From Breviolum minutum Mf 1.05b.01 (lineage: Eukaryota > Sar > Dinophyceae > Suessiales > Symbiodiniaceae), in NCBI GenBank assembly GCA_000507305.1, contig DF239893.1, positions 1-64,000 on the forward strand: a DNA stretch of 64,000 nucleotides, written 5' to 3'. Shown here piece by piece: positions 1 to 11,952 of this stretch. The position numbers and the translations under genes were made by a program. A model generated the notes under the pieces. It did not search any database. It saw only the letters and a list, made by a program, of their open reading frames with translations, and was not told the DNA's origin. Each line of letters starts with the position of its first letter. Within the stretch, counting starts at the first letter, position 1.

Positions 1-330
1 ATATTATTTTTATTTTATATAAATTTCAATAAATATATTTTCTCAATCAAATATAAATAATTTTAGATTTAAAAAACATTAATAATAAAAAATAATAAAA
101 TAAAATATTTATAGGTTTAATAAAATTTTAATCTATAATATTTAAAATTATTAATTTATTTAGAATTATATTTTATAAATTCATTAAACTTAGTTAATTT
201 ATATTATTCCCCCAATAAATCTAATTCATAATCAAATTTTATATTGACTTGATTTATAATCAAAATGATATGGGGGCCAAAATGAAAAAAAAAATCTAAT
301 GGCAATTAATTGAAATATTTAATGTTTCTG
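1..330. other. AT-rich block, no gene
   Basis: The first roughly 250-330 bases are almost only A and T with short runs such as taataataaaa, while everything downstream is of mixed composition. No open frame or RNA gene is visible. The change in composition is abrupt, near the short gggggcc at about 272-278. It could be an AT-rich transposon remnant, organelle-derived DNA, or an assembly join. Confidence 0.6.
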
Positions 331-1952
331 GGTCAAGAAATTCCAGATCTTGGATGATCTTTGGAGATGTTACCCTGCCACTTTGCGGCAGCAACTACCC
401 AAAGGCCTAAGATTGGGCTTGACCCAACAATCCGCATGAGCACACTTTGGCGCTGAATGAAGTCAATGTTCCAATTCCTGCCTCATGATACTCATGTTGC
501 TATCAGTACCATTGTTCTACCGATTGCGAGCTTTCACTACAAATCTGGCCCAGGAAATGGAAAAACTCATCAGACCGTCCTGTTCGCCTTCACGTGGCGA
601 AGGGCGAAGCAGGAAAAACCTGCAACGCCAAAACCAGTGTTAAAAAATTAAACATGTTGATTGTCGTTGATTGTTGCTGAATGGCTTTTGCTTGGACAAT
701 CATATGACGATCATATGCAGTCACAGTTGGATCACAAGCTTTCCATGGCGATCCAAATTTTACATTGTATCTTGTTCATTCTTGTACCCATCAACTTTAC
801 ACACATTTCAGGCAGAGACGCAATCGGAGCCACTTCATCCGCGGTCCATCCGAAGGAGCATCTGCTTCACCTCAAACACCCGAACATTTGGACCTACAAG
901 TGCAAGGGCACGCGAAAAACTATGCATTCCAAGCAAAGGTTCTAAAATCATTCTCTGAAATCATAGCATTTGCGGGGAAATACTGATGGAAACTTGACAC
1001 TGCCCTGCCAATCCAGCTGCATCCTCCTCCTTTTCCAATGGTCGATAGAAGAGCCGATGCCTTTACAAGCGGTCTTTTGTAGCAAAACAAACTTTGAAAC
1101 GTCAAAGCAGAAAGCCAGCATCAGTCCTTTTATGTCCTTTCCCTGTATACTAGGAGCCTACAAACAAATGTCTCTAAGAAGCTCTCTATTTAATATCAAT
1201 CTATTCCAATCTGCTACAAGTACTGCTCCCACTCTCCTTCAACAGTTTCAAGATTGAAGCTGTCTAACTTCTTGCAAAGGTGCACGCAGGTGCGAAATGT
1301 TTCAAAGACCATCCCTTTGGATGCTTCTGCTGCGGACAATCCATAGCGACCTCAAACCAAGCATCGTGGTCAAGCTGCTGCAAAAACAGGGGCAGTCTGC
1401 ATGGCTAATTGAAGAGCACAAGCCTAAAAGCAAGTCGATGGAAGTACAAACAGCACAACGTTTAGCTCCTAGTATGAAACCCATGGCATTGCCACACTTT
1501 GCTTTACCGTTCAGTTTGCATAGTCGCGAGCAAAATCGAAATACACACGTGTATATATATATATATATATCTATATATATATATATACTGTAGGCACCGT
1601 ATGTAGTGTGTGCAAACATAGTCTTATCCATTCATCAGCCGCCATAAAACTAATAAACTGACGAACTGCATGCGCTTAATAACATGTGCACTTGATGTCA
1701 CTTAACATATCTTTTACAAGTAGAAGCATCTTCCAATGTAAGTGAAAGAAGTAGACAAATAGTCACAAATGGAGATACTTCCACCAAATGCATACCAGCG
1801 TGGTATCATGCCAATGGTTGCTGGGAAACTCTGGAAACATCTGGGAACAAACATTGATATTGACCTCTGGGTGCCATCTTTGGCTTTGCTTCCGAAGATG
1901 TATCATGCAGGGGACAAATCTGCAACCCTGATGTATTAACAGTCAGGGAAAC
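331..1952. other. No recognised gene; contains a TA microsatellite
   Basis: I see only short open frames here on both strands and none has a recognisable domain or a clear splice-bounded coding look. A (TA)n microsatellite lies at about 1549-1590. Confidence 0.5.
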
Positions 1953-2123
1953 ATGGATACTCTTACGCCAAGGCAAGTGGCTGGACAAGCTGATCTGGAG
2001 ACTAATCTGCTCTTGGAAAGCCTCCCTGATTGTGCCTTAGCGTTCGCAAATGATGGAACAAGTCTGCTACGGATTGCTAAATGTCTCTTGAATGAAGGCA
2101 TCAAACGACAGCAACGCCAATAA
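1953..2123 (+). CDS. Possible small ORF or exon, unknown product
   Basis: An ATG-to-TAA frame of 56 codons with a leucine- and charge-rich, protein-like composition (starts MDTLTPRQVAGQ, ends KRQQRQ). The opposite strand is also open over most of it. No family is recognised. It could be a small gene, an internal exon whose real end is a splice site, or chance. Confidence 0.25.
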   Translation: MDTLTPRQVAGQADLETNLLLESLPDCALAFANDGTSLLRIAKCLLNEGIKRQQRQ

Positions 2124-4210
2124 CCTGTGGACAATTTCATCATATTCCATCGCTGTCTTCTACTGGATCTTGTATCATCTTGCTTCCAAATTGCTCAGGG
2201 GGATCTTTTTGAAGCCCCGATGCTTGCCCTGATGCAAGAACGGTGCTGCGCTACACTTCAGACGCGCTTGGTCTGGACAAGTCATCAAGAGTGTGGGAGA
2301 GTTCCTCAAACATAGCGTGCCTGCTGCCTGCGTCCCCCAAGATTAAATTGTTGAGTCGACCCGTTCTGCCTGATCCATTGTTTGCAACGCATCCATCACC
2401 GCTTCAAAGGATTTCTGTGTACAAAGCTTTCCACCTGAACGCACCTGGCAAACAACACCCAGGAAACAGCATGCTGGACAGTGCTACTACCACTCTCACC
2501 AAATCAAAAACTTGTCAATGCCGCGAAATTTCACGATATTTCATGAAATATCAAATTTCAGTCTAGGTCCTAAACATTTACTGTCATCCACCATTAACAA
2601 TCCCTTGAAATTCATGCGCATTAGCACTTGACTACGATTGCCAAACTGCAACTGGCAACTTTCGTGAAGGATATGACAGCTGTTCCATCCCGCAAGCGGT
2701 CAGCCATAAAGTCTGGCAGTCACCTTGACGGTAGCAACCACATCAAAAACCTGCGCGCCCATCCCCGGACGTACAGGTCAGGAGATTGTGCCCGAAACTT
2801 GCACTGAACTCTCCATCAGTTCAGCGGGTAACAAAGACCAAGAGATGTCAAGAGTGTAGCTGCTGTGGGCGTGTTGCAGGATCGAAATGTCGGAATTAGT
2901 ATGAAGTCATGTGCGGAAGGACGACAAATGATGACTTTAATGACAATCACAAAACCCTCAACTTTACTTAGGCCCTCCCACGGCTCGCACAACGCAGGAA
3001 GCACGAACAAACGAACGCATTGTAAACAAGATTGATAAAAGAAGACCACACCGGGAAAGTGTCTGGCCAACTTCTGACAAACAATGGAATTAATCTCGGG
3101 GTATCTCAGGCATTGCCCACAAACGCATGAGCATTGCTGCCTGTTTCACAGGCTCGTCCAAGCTTGAATATGTAGCCTGGCAAGCAAGCATATTCCATGA
3201 AGTCATAGACGGTGATTACAGGCACTTGTCTTTGCAGTGTGTCTGAAAAAAAGCCTCTAAGTTGTCCTTCAGCATTTGTCGTGTCTTAGCCACATTACCA
3301 TCCAAGCAAAGCCACAAATCGAATCAGCGACTGACTTGCAATTCCATGTGTTATGTGCTTTCGCAGGGTTTCTGCACGATCTGACTTTTAAGAACCAGGA
3401 CTTCCTTCGTAGCTTGTCTGTATATCTACGAAAGAGATATAAGGTTTGGATTCGGTTTGAATTGGACAGGGCCCAAACTCAGACGCAATCACATGCATAG
3501 TAAGTAGATGGAACAAACATTGACATTCACAAGTGCCGTGCTGGGTGGCCTCAGTATTGCTTTCGCCGCCAACTTCCTACACATCATGCTGTGGATCGCC
3601 AAGGCTCGCATGAAAATGAGCTATCAAGTAATTCAATAGATGTACATAGTAGTACCAATTGCAATGAGATATATACACTGTGCAAGTTGGAAAAAAGCCT
3701 GTGGTCACAGTGAACCCTTCTAGTTTGGCTGGAAGGGGAGATCAGTGCACAAAAATAGCCAAACAATCAGCGAACTAGCGTTAAGTTGGCAGGGCAGTTT
3801 CCTGATCCTGCCAAACTGGATACACGTGGAACTGTAGATCCGTGTGTGCTGATCCCTCTACCTCTCCTACTTGATTCATCCAACTACCTACACAGTGCCA
3901 AACAATCAGTTGTCACGAATCATGATTCAACGGTTCTTTGCATTTCAGAAGAGCCATCTTATATCGCTATATATCAGCGTCTCAAGCTGGATCCAAACAT
4001 TGATTCTCCTCTTCTTCTTCTTCCTTTTCCCTTCCATTTTCTTTGTCCTCCAAAGCCAGAGTTCAAGCAACTGCATGACCAGACTGCATGTGAAGAGAAG
4101 AGAGCGACTGAATGTGGAGAAGACACCGGGCACAGCATCGCACATTAAATTAAAATCATTCCTAGTACTATTTGATCCTGACCACCCTGCATCCGAGACC
4201 TTGCTCCCAG
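2124..4210. other. No recognised gene
   Basis: Short unconvincing open frames on both strands; nothing with a recognisable motif, RNA gene or repeat of note. Confidence 0.45.
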
Positions 4211-4338
4211 TCCACAAGTGGAGCACCATGACCAATTTGCGCAAATGCTTCATGTTGTCTTTGAGTGTGTGCGCCTGCCAAGAACTTGGCCCGCACATCA
4301 GAGCCAAGCGCGGCTCTCCCGAGCTGATTGAGCTGCAA
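4211..4338 (+). CDS. Candidate internal exon, unknown product
   Basis: A frame bounded by a plausible acceptor (ctcccag) and a GT donor (gtctgtaag). It encodes HKWSTMTNLRKCFMLS... and ends ...SPELIELQ. It has ordinary amino-acid composition but no recognised domain. The minus strand is also partly open, so the strand is not certain. Confidence 0.3.
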
Positions 4339-5317
4339 GTCTGTAAGCATTGCAAGTCTACCCTTTCATGTCATGTGTTTCATCTTCCATGACGGGAGCA
4401 TCCGAACATCGAAGCAAGCCGCTACGTGAAATCACTGCAACACGCAGCAGAACGAAAGCTTCTTTGAGCTTACAGTAGGGTATCCGAATAAGGATTAACG
4501 ATGATTAACGCACCGCTGGCGTTCGGGACCTACGAATAGGTGGCAAGTGCGCTGAAAAGAACGGGTTGTGCATATCAAATTTCAATTCTGCATAAGCTTC
4601 ACTGTATGCAAATGACTTTCTTTTATTGCTTTGACGCGGAAAACCTGCCAAGTCCTTCATCTTTTGAGTGGCATGAGGCAAATTTATTAGAGTACAATGA
4701 GATATAAGGGGCATTGCCGGATCTAAGAACTATGCATTCCATAGTGTTCCCAGACTCTCATGCCTGAAGTTCTTCAACATCGTCAATCTCTATATCATCC
4801 AATTCTTCCAAATCTTTTGTTGGCCTCAGCTGGACATTCCTACTGGCTGCCAAGAGACATCGTCAGCTCAACAGTTTAGGAAGTGACGTAAGGATGTTCA
4901 AAACTTAGCTTATCCATGTGCGGCTGTGATCACAAATCTGCATTCTTCAGGATTCCTGGATGATTCAAATAAACATTGTTAGAATTACAGTATATTATAT
5001 GAAATAGGACTCTTTATAATAAATTCAATTGAAAACAACATAATAAATGATACAATCAATACACAATGTCAACATGGCACATTTACTTCCTAGCGATGCA
5101 TCCAACAGTTGGCCAGACCTGTCACTGTCACGTTGATCTTGCATAATGTTGTCAGTGCAGGAGTTCGGCCCATGTGACCCATGTGCGCTCTGGTCAGCGC
5201 CACCTTATTCTGGTGGCAGGACGCAGCAACTTCTTGCAGAATGGATACAGGCATTCGGAAGAGGAAAAAATCAGGACAACTGTTCCATAATGTTCCATAT
5301 TATTGCCAGCCATAGAC

Positions 5318-5522
5318 CCTCCGATGTTGATGCTTGGGTTTGATGGCCGTCGTGGGTGGAAGCACTTGCAGAATCACTCCGCTGCAAATGGCCAGCTGTA
5401 AGGCTGCCAGCATTCTGAGAATCTGCTTGGTTGTCGGCGTGGCCAGCAGCGCTTTTTGCCTTCGCCTTAAGTCCTGTGGACTTTACACCGCGGCTTTCAT
5501 CAGACCTGGACTTGCGCAGGCT
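5318..5522 (-). CDS. Candidate exon of a disordered protein
   Basis: The minus strand is open from an acceptor (gatgtcag) to a GT donor and encodes a low-complexity polypeptide rich in Ser, Ala, Asp, Gln and His (for example KAKSAAGHADNQADSQNAG). This composition is typical of intrinsically disordered regions. It lies 400 bases downstream of the minus-strand exon chain ending at 5922 and could belong to the same gene or the next one. Function unknown. Confidence 0.4.
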
Positions 5523-5921
5523 CTGACATCAACAGCATGCGCCGCTAAATTTAGTCATCGTTGTCAAACAGGCTTCAACATTATTCAATATTATTCAGTC
5601 ATTAGATCTGGCAAGTTATGAGATTTCTGCAGAAATTTGGTGCTGCCCTCACACTGGAGAACAGGGACCAAACTTTCCGCACAGGTCTGAAGGAAACGAA
5701 AGACATAACAAAAGCATGTTTTACGAAAAACAAGGATAAGTTTCCAAATCACTCAATACCACATCTGCACTACTTTGAAATAAAATGTACATATCATACA
5801 TATTGTATCAGAATGTTCATCGGACAGCCTGGTCCATGTATCTTGTTCAACAAGAATAACGCCGTGAGTCAGAAGGGGCCATGCTAACATTTAATTTCTG
5901 GGTTTCTGAAACTGTGAAAGT

Positions 5922-6715
5922 TCAGGGTTCTTTTGAGAGCAAGGAACTCTTGCCCTGTCCCAGTGTAGTGCCCAGGTAAGCCATCAATTCCTCATATGAG
6001 CATTGGCTGGCAACTAAATCTTCAGGAAATACGAATGTAGCACAACAGGTCAAGGCTTGAAATTTACTTGGTCTGTCCTGTGAATGACCTTTCGGATATA
6101 CAAGTCTTTGATTGATGGCATCATAGACACATATAAACACAATAAAATGCATTTTGTGTTGAACATTTTCAAAAAATGTAATGCTACTGGAAAAACATCA
6201 GCCTGCATTTGACTTCTAACTAAACAGCGTGCCGAGAACTTTACTGAACTCACACAAGGTCAGGAATTTCAAAACCTTCTCAAATGCAATTTCCGAGCTG
6301 CCACCCATGGAGACATGTTGACCTTCCGCGCGGATTTCATCAGGGCCTCTGGATCTGCTTCTTGGTCGACCAGCAGCTTGGAGCCCAGCACCTCCTTTTC
6401 TCAAGTAGTCGTGCCTCACCATGGCTAGATGAACAATCATGTGCATCCATTGTCATTGTAGCATTGAAAAACAATATGTATATCACTATTATATGTATAT
6501 ATACATATTATATAAATATTTAATATACAAATATCATACCAAGACATACCAGGACCGTCTTCCATTTGCAGTCCGTATTCCAGGAAGGAAGCAAAAAGAA
6601 CACCGGAATTCCAAGAACGGGAACCTTTAAGGCTTACTAAGACGGGTGCACAATCGGGGGGTACATCAGCTACGAGTATATCATCATCTTTAAGTACATC
6701 ATCCCATATTGACAA
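5922..6715 (-). CDS. Three-exon chain, 3' end of an unknown minus-strand gene
   Basis: Three minus-strand exons join in phase. Exon one (about 6715-6550) encodes WDDVLKDDDILVADVPPD and runs to EYGLQMEDGP before a GTATGT donor. Exon two (6394-6276) follows acceptor gaaaag and encodes a Gly/Arg/Ser-rich stretch including GRPRSRSRGPDE, ending at an AAG/GTTTTG donor. Exon three (6077-5922) follows acceptor cacag and encodes DRPSKFQALTCCATFVFPED onward, ending ...SSLLSKEP and TGA. The exon phases (1, 0) agree. I do not recognise the family; the first and third exons look globular and the second disordered. The 5' end is not found. The last stop could instead be passed by a GC donor leading to the exon at 5522-5318. 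Confidence 0.45.
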
Positions 6716-8929
6716 ATATCAAAAGCAATAAATCATTAGGAAACCCTACGGGCACGCTGGAGTGGCACTAGTTTTGGAAGTGTGTCACGAGTTAGGGCAA
6801 CTACTAGTACAAGTATCATGCAAAATTGATCCTTGCCCTTACGGAAACAAGAACAAACATACGAATATATAGATCGTTTCACACGGAAACCAGTCCTGAA
6901 AGGCCACAACAGATTTCATATTATCACATGTTGCTCCCTGTATAGCCCCTCCCTGGCCACAGGCTATTATCATCGATACGCATTTTTGTTCATTTTTGTG
7001 GGTCGATACACCTTAGGGCACTAAGGTATATGTATATATATATATATACGCGCAGCATTATATTCAGTATCTGGTGGAAAGATATCGAAACCTTACCTCT
7101 CCAAATTGATTCTAGCATTGTCTGGCAGTCTCAGAGTTGATTTTCTGATGCTTGACAAATCTGAAAATCTCTTTGCAGTCAAGGAGAGTTCGCAGGACTG
7201 TCGTACTTGCACTTGCAAACGTATGTATGAGGGGTTGGCTGTCATTGTGTCATGCTTGCAAATAACTTGCAATTTCAAGATTCAAAATGATTCAAATATA
7301 TTAGATAGAACTTATGCAGTTAGATAATTGTAATTTGAATCTTTTGACTCATTTTTCATTTGATCGCTCGAAAAATCACCTAGCGTGCATGCCCACAAAA
7401 ACCCAGACAGAAAGGCCACACTATTGAGTAAGTAGGCTTGGACGTTGTTGATGACGACTCAAACACAAAAACTGATTTCGCTGATAGTTTCCTTGGCAGA
7501 ACCGTAAGGACTTTGGCACACAAGACTGATCTTGGGGGCCTCGCCGATTCCAATTCAAAATTTAGATTTGGGATTCAAATATCCAAGCTTAACTTATCTT
7601 GCACCCAGCGAGGTGGCTTACATTGGCTTACAATCTTGCAATCCTAGACCTAGACCTCCCCAGATTTTGGGTTTTAAATAACTGCGGTATGTTGGGGTCA
7701 TGGCCCCAGGAAAACTGGCCATATGATGTACAGCAAATCCAAGCTTCATGTGCGCCCTGTCTGGTGAACTGCTAGTGCGCTGTTTCTGACCAACTCCAGG
7801 TCCTTTGAAGAGTCGCATTGCATTCACAGATTTGGATTTTACATGGATTCCGTGCACTAAGGTCAATGTGCGGCGTTGAAATGTTGCTGGATGATCTTCG
7901 TGCTCCGTGACTCCCCACAAAAGTCAAGGCGCCCTCTCAGCTATTGACATGTATTGACCAAAATGAGTGCAAATCAAAAGGCTGTCTAGTCAGACCGGAA
8001 CAGCTTCCTTCTTAGCACCGGCAGAGTTTTGCGGCACAATGAGTTGAACACAGAGACATGAGATGTACAGTAAACTCTTTTCGCTCTTTTAAGCTTCATT
8101 CAAGTTGCACTTGCTTCTTTGTCCGAATTAAACTATATGACAAAAAAATCAACATCTGTGAATCTGCAGCTCAGCGTCTGCTTTGCTGCTGAGTTTGCAG
8201 CTCTGCCTTGACCCCACTCAGCTGGAGGCCACCACCCTCGCCCATACTGCCCATACCACCACTGCATGATCCTTTGAAAGGACGACACAATTTTGATGTG
8301 CACAGTACCGCATGGCAAAAAAATCCTATCAAACCTGCTACCTTACAAGAACAATCGAAAGCTAAGTGAGGTAAAGGATCAACCAATCAAAACCTAGACA
8401 GCCTAGGTTCATTCCTCATGTTTGGCCAGTTGTCACAGCCACCAACAAGGTAAAACAAACGTTTGGAGAGCACCAAACCCTTCTAGAAAGCTGGCGTGCT
8501 TTCCAAAATTGTGCTAAACAAGTTACACCCAATGACGCAACGAACAAACTAAGGTAAACAATTGATGATCGTGGAGCAAACGATCAATAGTCGCAGCTAT
8601 ATGTAGACCATAGACCTGAATCACATGTAATACTGGCGGAAGAGAAACTTCTGTGAAAAGCGCAACTATCATGATTACTGAATAGCTACAGTGCACAAAG
8701 GGAAAACACGGAGATGGGACTGGGACGCAATAGGTACGGCGGTACGGTAAAGCGGTAAACCCCTGTTGAAAACTTAGATTGAACACCTGCGCAAAAAAAA
8801 CAAAATTGAGGTCCACGAACAAACGCGCCTAGCACATCATGCCCTTATGAAGGTCGGAACGCTACTGCGCAGCCCTCTCTCTGAAGGTGTGACAAACTGA
8901 CAGGCAAAGTCCGATCGAAAGAACAAATC
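6716..8929. other. Mostly unassigned; possible exon near 8171-8290
   Basis: A TA microsatellite lies near 7027-7050. On the minus strand at about 8290-8171 a Gly/Met/Gln-rich frame (SGGMGSMGEGGGLQLSG) follows a caaag acceptor and may be an exon. Another short minus-strand frame near 7800 (DLELVRNSALAVHQ) also follows an AG. Neither is strong enough to call. Confidence 0.3.
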
Positions 8930-9062
8930 CTTTTGGGACTCGCCAAGTTTCTGGGTTGGGGTGCAGGGCTACTGTGACGCCGCTGCTTGGCGCGCGCTCC
9001 ACCGGCAAGCCCTCCAGCATGGCCAGGCGACATGCTCGGTGGAGGCGATTGTGCAACTCCAC
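8930..9062 (-). CDS. Candidate internal exon, unknown product
   Basis: After acceptor ctccag the minus strand encodes VELHNRLHRACRLAMLEG, then ...TVALHPNPETWRVPK, ending at a possible GA donor. The amphipathic helical pattern makes this the best of three open frames; another frame is Pro/Ser/Gly-rich and also open. No family recognised. Confidence 0.4.
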
Positions 9063-9129
9063 CTGGAGATGGCAGTTGAAGAAACTGAGGGATCATTCTT
9101 CCTTCTGCCAAGGATTGACTAGATTACAT

Positions 9130-9178
9130 GATATATATATATATAATTATATAATTATATAATATATATATATATATG
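9130..9178. repeat. AT dinucleotide microsatellite
   Basis: Run of ta/at units interrupted by aattat steps. Non-coding. Confidence 0.8.
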
Positions 9179-9589
9179 ATGCTAAATTTTGGTTTGGTCT
9201 TGTGGTAGCAATAGAAGTTCTAAACTCGGAGACTGGCTTTGATAGGTCGTAATCTCACAACTCCGACATTGTCGCAGGAAGTTTAGATGGACAACTTCCG
9301 AGCAACGGAAGTTAATCATACATGATGACAGTTTGGAAGAAACTTGAAAGAAACAGAAGCAGTGGAAAAAGAGAAAAGAGAAAAATAACAAGATCAGATC
9401 AACATCGGCAAAAAACCATTCAAAAAACACCAGAAAGAAGAGGTGACAGCTCTGAAAAGCGAAAGGTAAGCTCTGCGAGCGGGCGGGTTTGCACTGGATC
9501 AGCGTAATCTTGTTGTGTTTGACATGTTTTATGGCAACAGCATTTCTACTGTAAAAACTCTCTGGTGTAAAAGGCTTGTCGTAACTTTT

Positions 9590-9690
9590 TTTAAAAAACG
9601 TTTGGAGGCGGAGGAGGAAATGGTTGTGGCGGCGGTGGTGGTTGCGGTGGGGTGGTGGACGCGGACAGAACAAGTTGCATTGGAAGCTTC
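9590..9690 (-). CDS. Candidate proline-rich exon
   Basis: The minus strand encodes LPMQLVLSASTTPPQPPPPP and further prolines after a gaag acceptor. The sense strand is a GGC/GGT-rich simple sequence, so this may be a real proline-rich linker or just a GGN microsatellite. It lies in line with other minus-strand candidate exons at 8.9-11.8 kb. Confidence 0.3.
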
Positions 9691-10385
9691 CCCTACCTGC
9701 TGGTTTAAGCTTTCATGACTTTCAGCACTACCCTGGCTCCTTGTGACAAGAGGGGCAGGGACAGTGAAAGAGCCCATCTGCTATTGCAGCAGGCTCATGC
9801 TGTTCATTAATGTCTGAATTTGCCGCAGTGATGCAAGGGTAGACAGGCCTCGACATCTCCCAGAAGCAGAGCCTCAATTTTAGGTCTTTGGCTCGCATCA
9901 GGACATCACTTTTAGATACTCTTGGCAAATGCAAATGTAAATGTAGTGTGACGGACTGACGGACAGGTTCATAACTACAATTTCCCTCAATCTACAGTTT
10001 GGATTAATACCAAATGAAGGTCATAAGTTAGTCAAACATATACTACAATATAAACGTCCACACTTTTCACTGAGACACAACATGACTTAAAGCACTTAAA
10101 CGACGAGCAGCTGCTAGGAGGCTGCGCATGACCGACTTGCCTGACAGTGGGCTCCGCAGCTCCGTTCGCCACAGATTGTCCAGTCCCCTGGCTGAAGCCC
10201 CTGCCATGTTGATTGCCAAAGTCGCCATGGTCCTGCATTTCGGACTTGGGCCACCTCAGAGCCAGCTGTTCGACATGTCAAAAAAACATCATTAAAATCT
10301 TTTCAAACATATTGAAACATGAGAGCTGAATCACAAACAAAAGCACAAAAACCCCACCCACGCCATCCTCTAGTCCTTACAAAAC

Positions 10386-10564
10386 CAGGAAACATCTTTC
10401 TATCTGCTGTAGCAAGCTGCTCTGGAGCAGCTGTACCGGTAGCCTTCTCGCCTACGTCGATACTTTCAATGCGTTCAGCCGTAGGGCCAGTGTTAGCACC
10501 ACCTTCGGCCTCTGCTCCATGATTTGCATCCCTTGATGTCAACGCACTTCCATCCGAATGCATC
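10386..10564 (-). CDS. Duplicated exon, copy 1
   Basis: A 179-base exon frame on the minus strand between a cctaag acceptor and a CCTG/GTTTTG donor. It encodes MHSDGSALTSRDANHGAEAE through ...LATADRKMFP, a polar, probably disordered segment. Only one frame is open. The same exon recurs at 11397-11575 with one difference, which is synonymous (GCT/GCC, Ala). The duplicated block is 10366-10569, so it includes 5 bases of intron on the acceptor side and 20 on the donor side. Because 179 is not a multiple of three, using both copies in one mRNA would break the frame. Gene identity unknown. Confidence 0.5.
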
Positions 10565-11396
10565 CTTAGGCAAGTTCCACTCGCAATCAGTAACGTCTAT
10601 TCAACCATCTACTGCGACTGAGACAGATGATGTAAACATATGTACTGTAAACATACTGACATATGCTGATGCAGTTGCAGCTTTGAGACTAAATGAGGTA
10701 GTTCCCCAAAACAAGCTGTTCCGATCAGCTTATCTCTGCCACTGGAAGACGCAACCGAAACCAACCAAGAGTTCCCATCCTACAAAATCACAGACCTGCA
10801 AAATCCCTGACCCAAATGCTCCTTCAAGGCCTCTAGAAAATTAGCAGTCCAACCCGACTTTTTCTGACATCAGCGTCATGACGAATATGGCAAATCTCTA
10901 TATAGAAACTGAAAATGTCAACCTAAGGTACCGCCAACATGAAGGTGTGAGAAACAAATGCGTAAGAAGAACGGGCGCATCAAGACTTTTCTTGTTCATT
11001 TTCGAGGGACCAACCCTTTAGGTTTGTGATTTTGTAAAGAGGCTACTTCCTACGATAATTTGTTTCGCGGAGAATGCACCAAATACCCTCTGTAAAATCA
11101 AAACGCTGTGGTGAGCCAATCAAAGAGAAAATTGGAAACCAGGGTGCTTAAAACACATCTTCAAAAATGACATGAAAAAACTAGAAATCAAAAACCTCCG
11201 TTCGACCTGCATATAAAAATCATCAACAAGTAACCCTCTACGAAATGAAATGTTCATGTACAACATAAACAATCAGTTAAGTTATATACGTATATATCCT
11301 CTAACACAAAAATGGCATTGCAAAGGGGTCAACCCCTCCAAATTTGCAGAGGAAATGGAAATGGGTATCGCGCACTTCCTCTAGTCCTTACAAAAC

Positions 11397-11575
11397 CAGG
11401 AAACATCTTTCTATCTGCTGTAGCAAGCTGCTCTGGAGCGGCTGTACCGGTAGCCTTCTCGCCTACGTCGATACTTTCAATGCGTTCAGCCGTAGGGCCA
11501 GTGTTAGCACCACCTTCGGCCTCTGCTCCATGATTTGCATCCCTTGATGTCAACGCACTTCCATCCGAATGCATC
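11397..11575 (-). CDS. Duplicated exon, copy 2
   Basis: Second copy of the exon described at 10386-10564, 1,011 bases away in the same orientation. The duplicated block here is 11377-11580. The flanking intron sequences diverge immediately outside the block. In transcript order this copy comes first. Confidence 0.5.
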
Positions 11576-11714
11576 CTTAGACATTCGACATTCTTGCGAC
11601 AGGAACCACTGTGAAGAAAATACAGGGGCCATTCCAACGTAAAGAAGCCTACCCGCGATTCAATAATGAATGAGTTCAGCACAAAATGACAGTCAGTCTC
11701 CAGTAAAAATATGA

Positions 11715-11841
11715 AACATCTTCATCTGCTAAACGCATGCCTTGCAACGGATCCATGCCCCCTGCCGAATCTCCAGTCGCTGGGTCAGGATTGGACTCAC
11801 TGCTTGCAGCAGCTCGCAAACGTGCTGTCAAAGAAGGCGTC
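11715..11841 (-). CDS. Candidate exon upstream of the duplicated exon
   Basis: After acceptor gcaaag the minus strand encodes TPSLTARLRAAASSESNPDP, then ...GGMDPLQGM. A GC donor inside GGCATGCGTTTA would give the two leftover bases that the duplicated exon needs. Unknown function, disordered composition. The opposite strand is also open, so the strand call rests on agreement with its neighbours. Confidence 0.35.
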
Positions 11842-11952
11842 CTTTGCAGGTTTGGAATGCTCGATTCCTTTCCAAACGTTTTACATCATTTGACTTACCA
11901 CTCATCCGCTGAAAATAAGCGTAGAACATCTTTGAACATCTTTAAACTTTAA

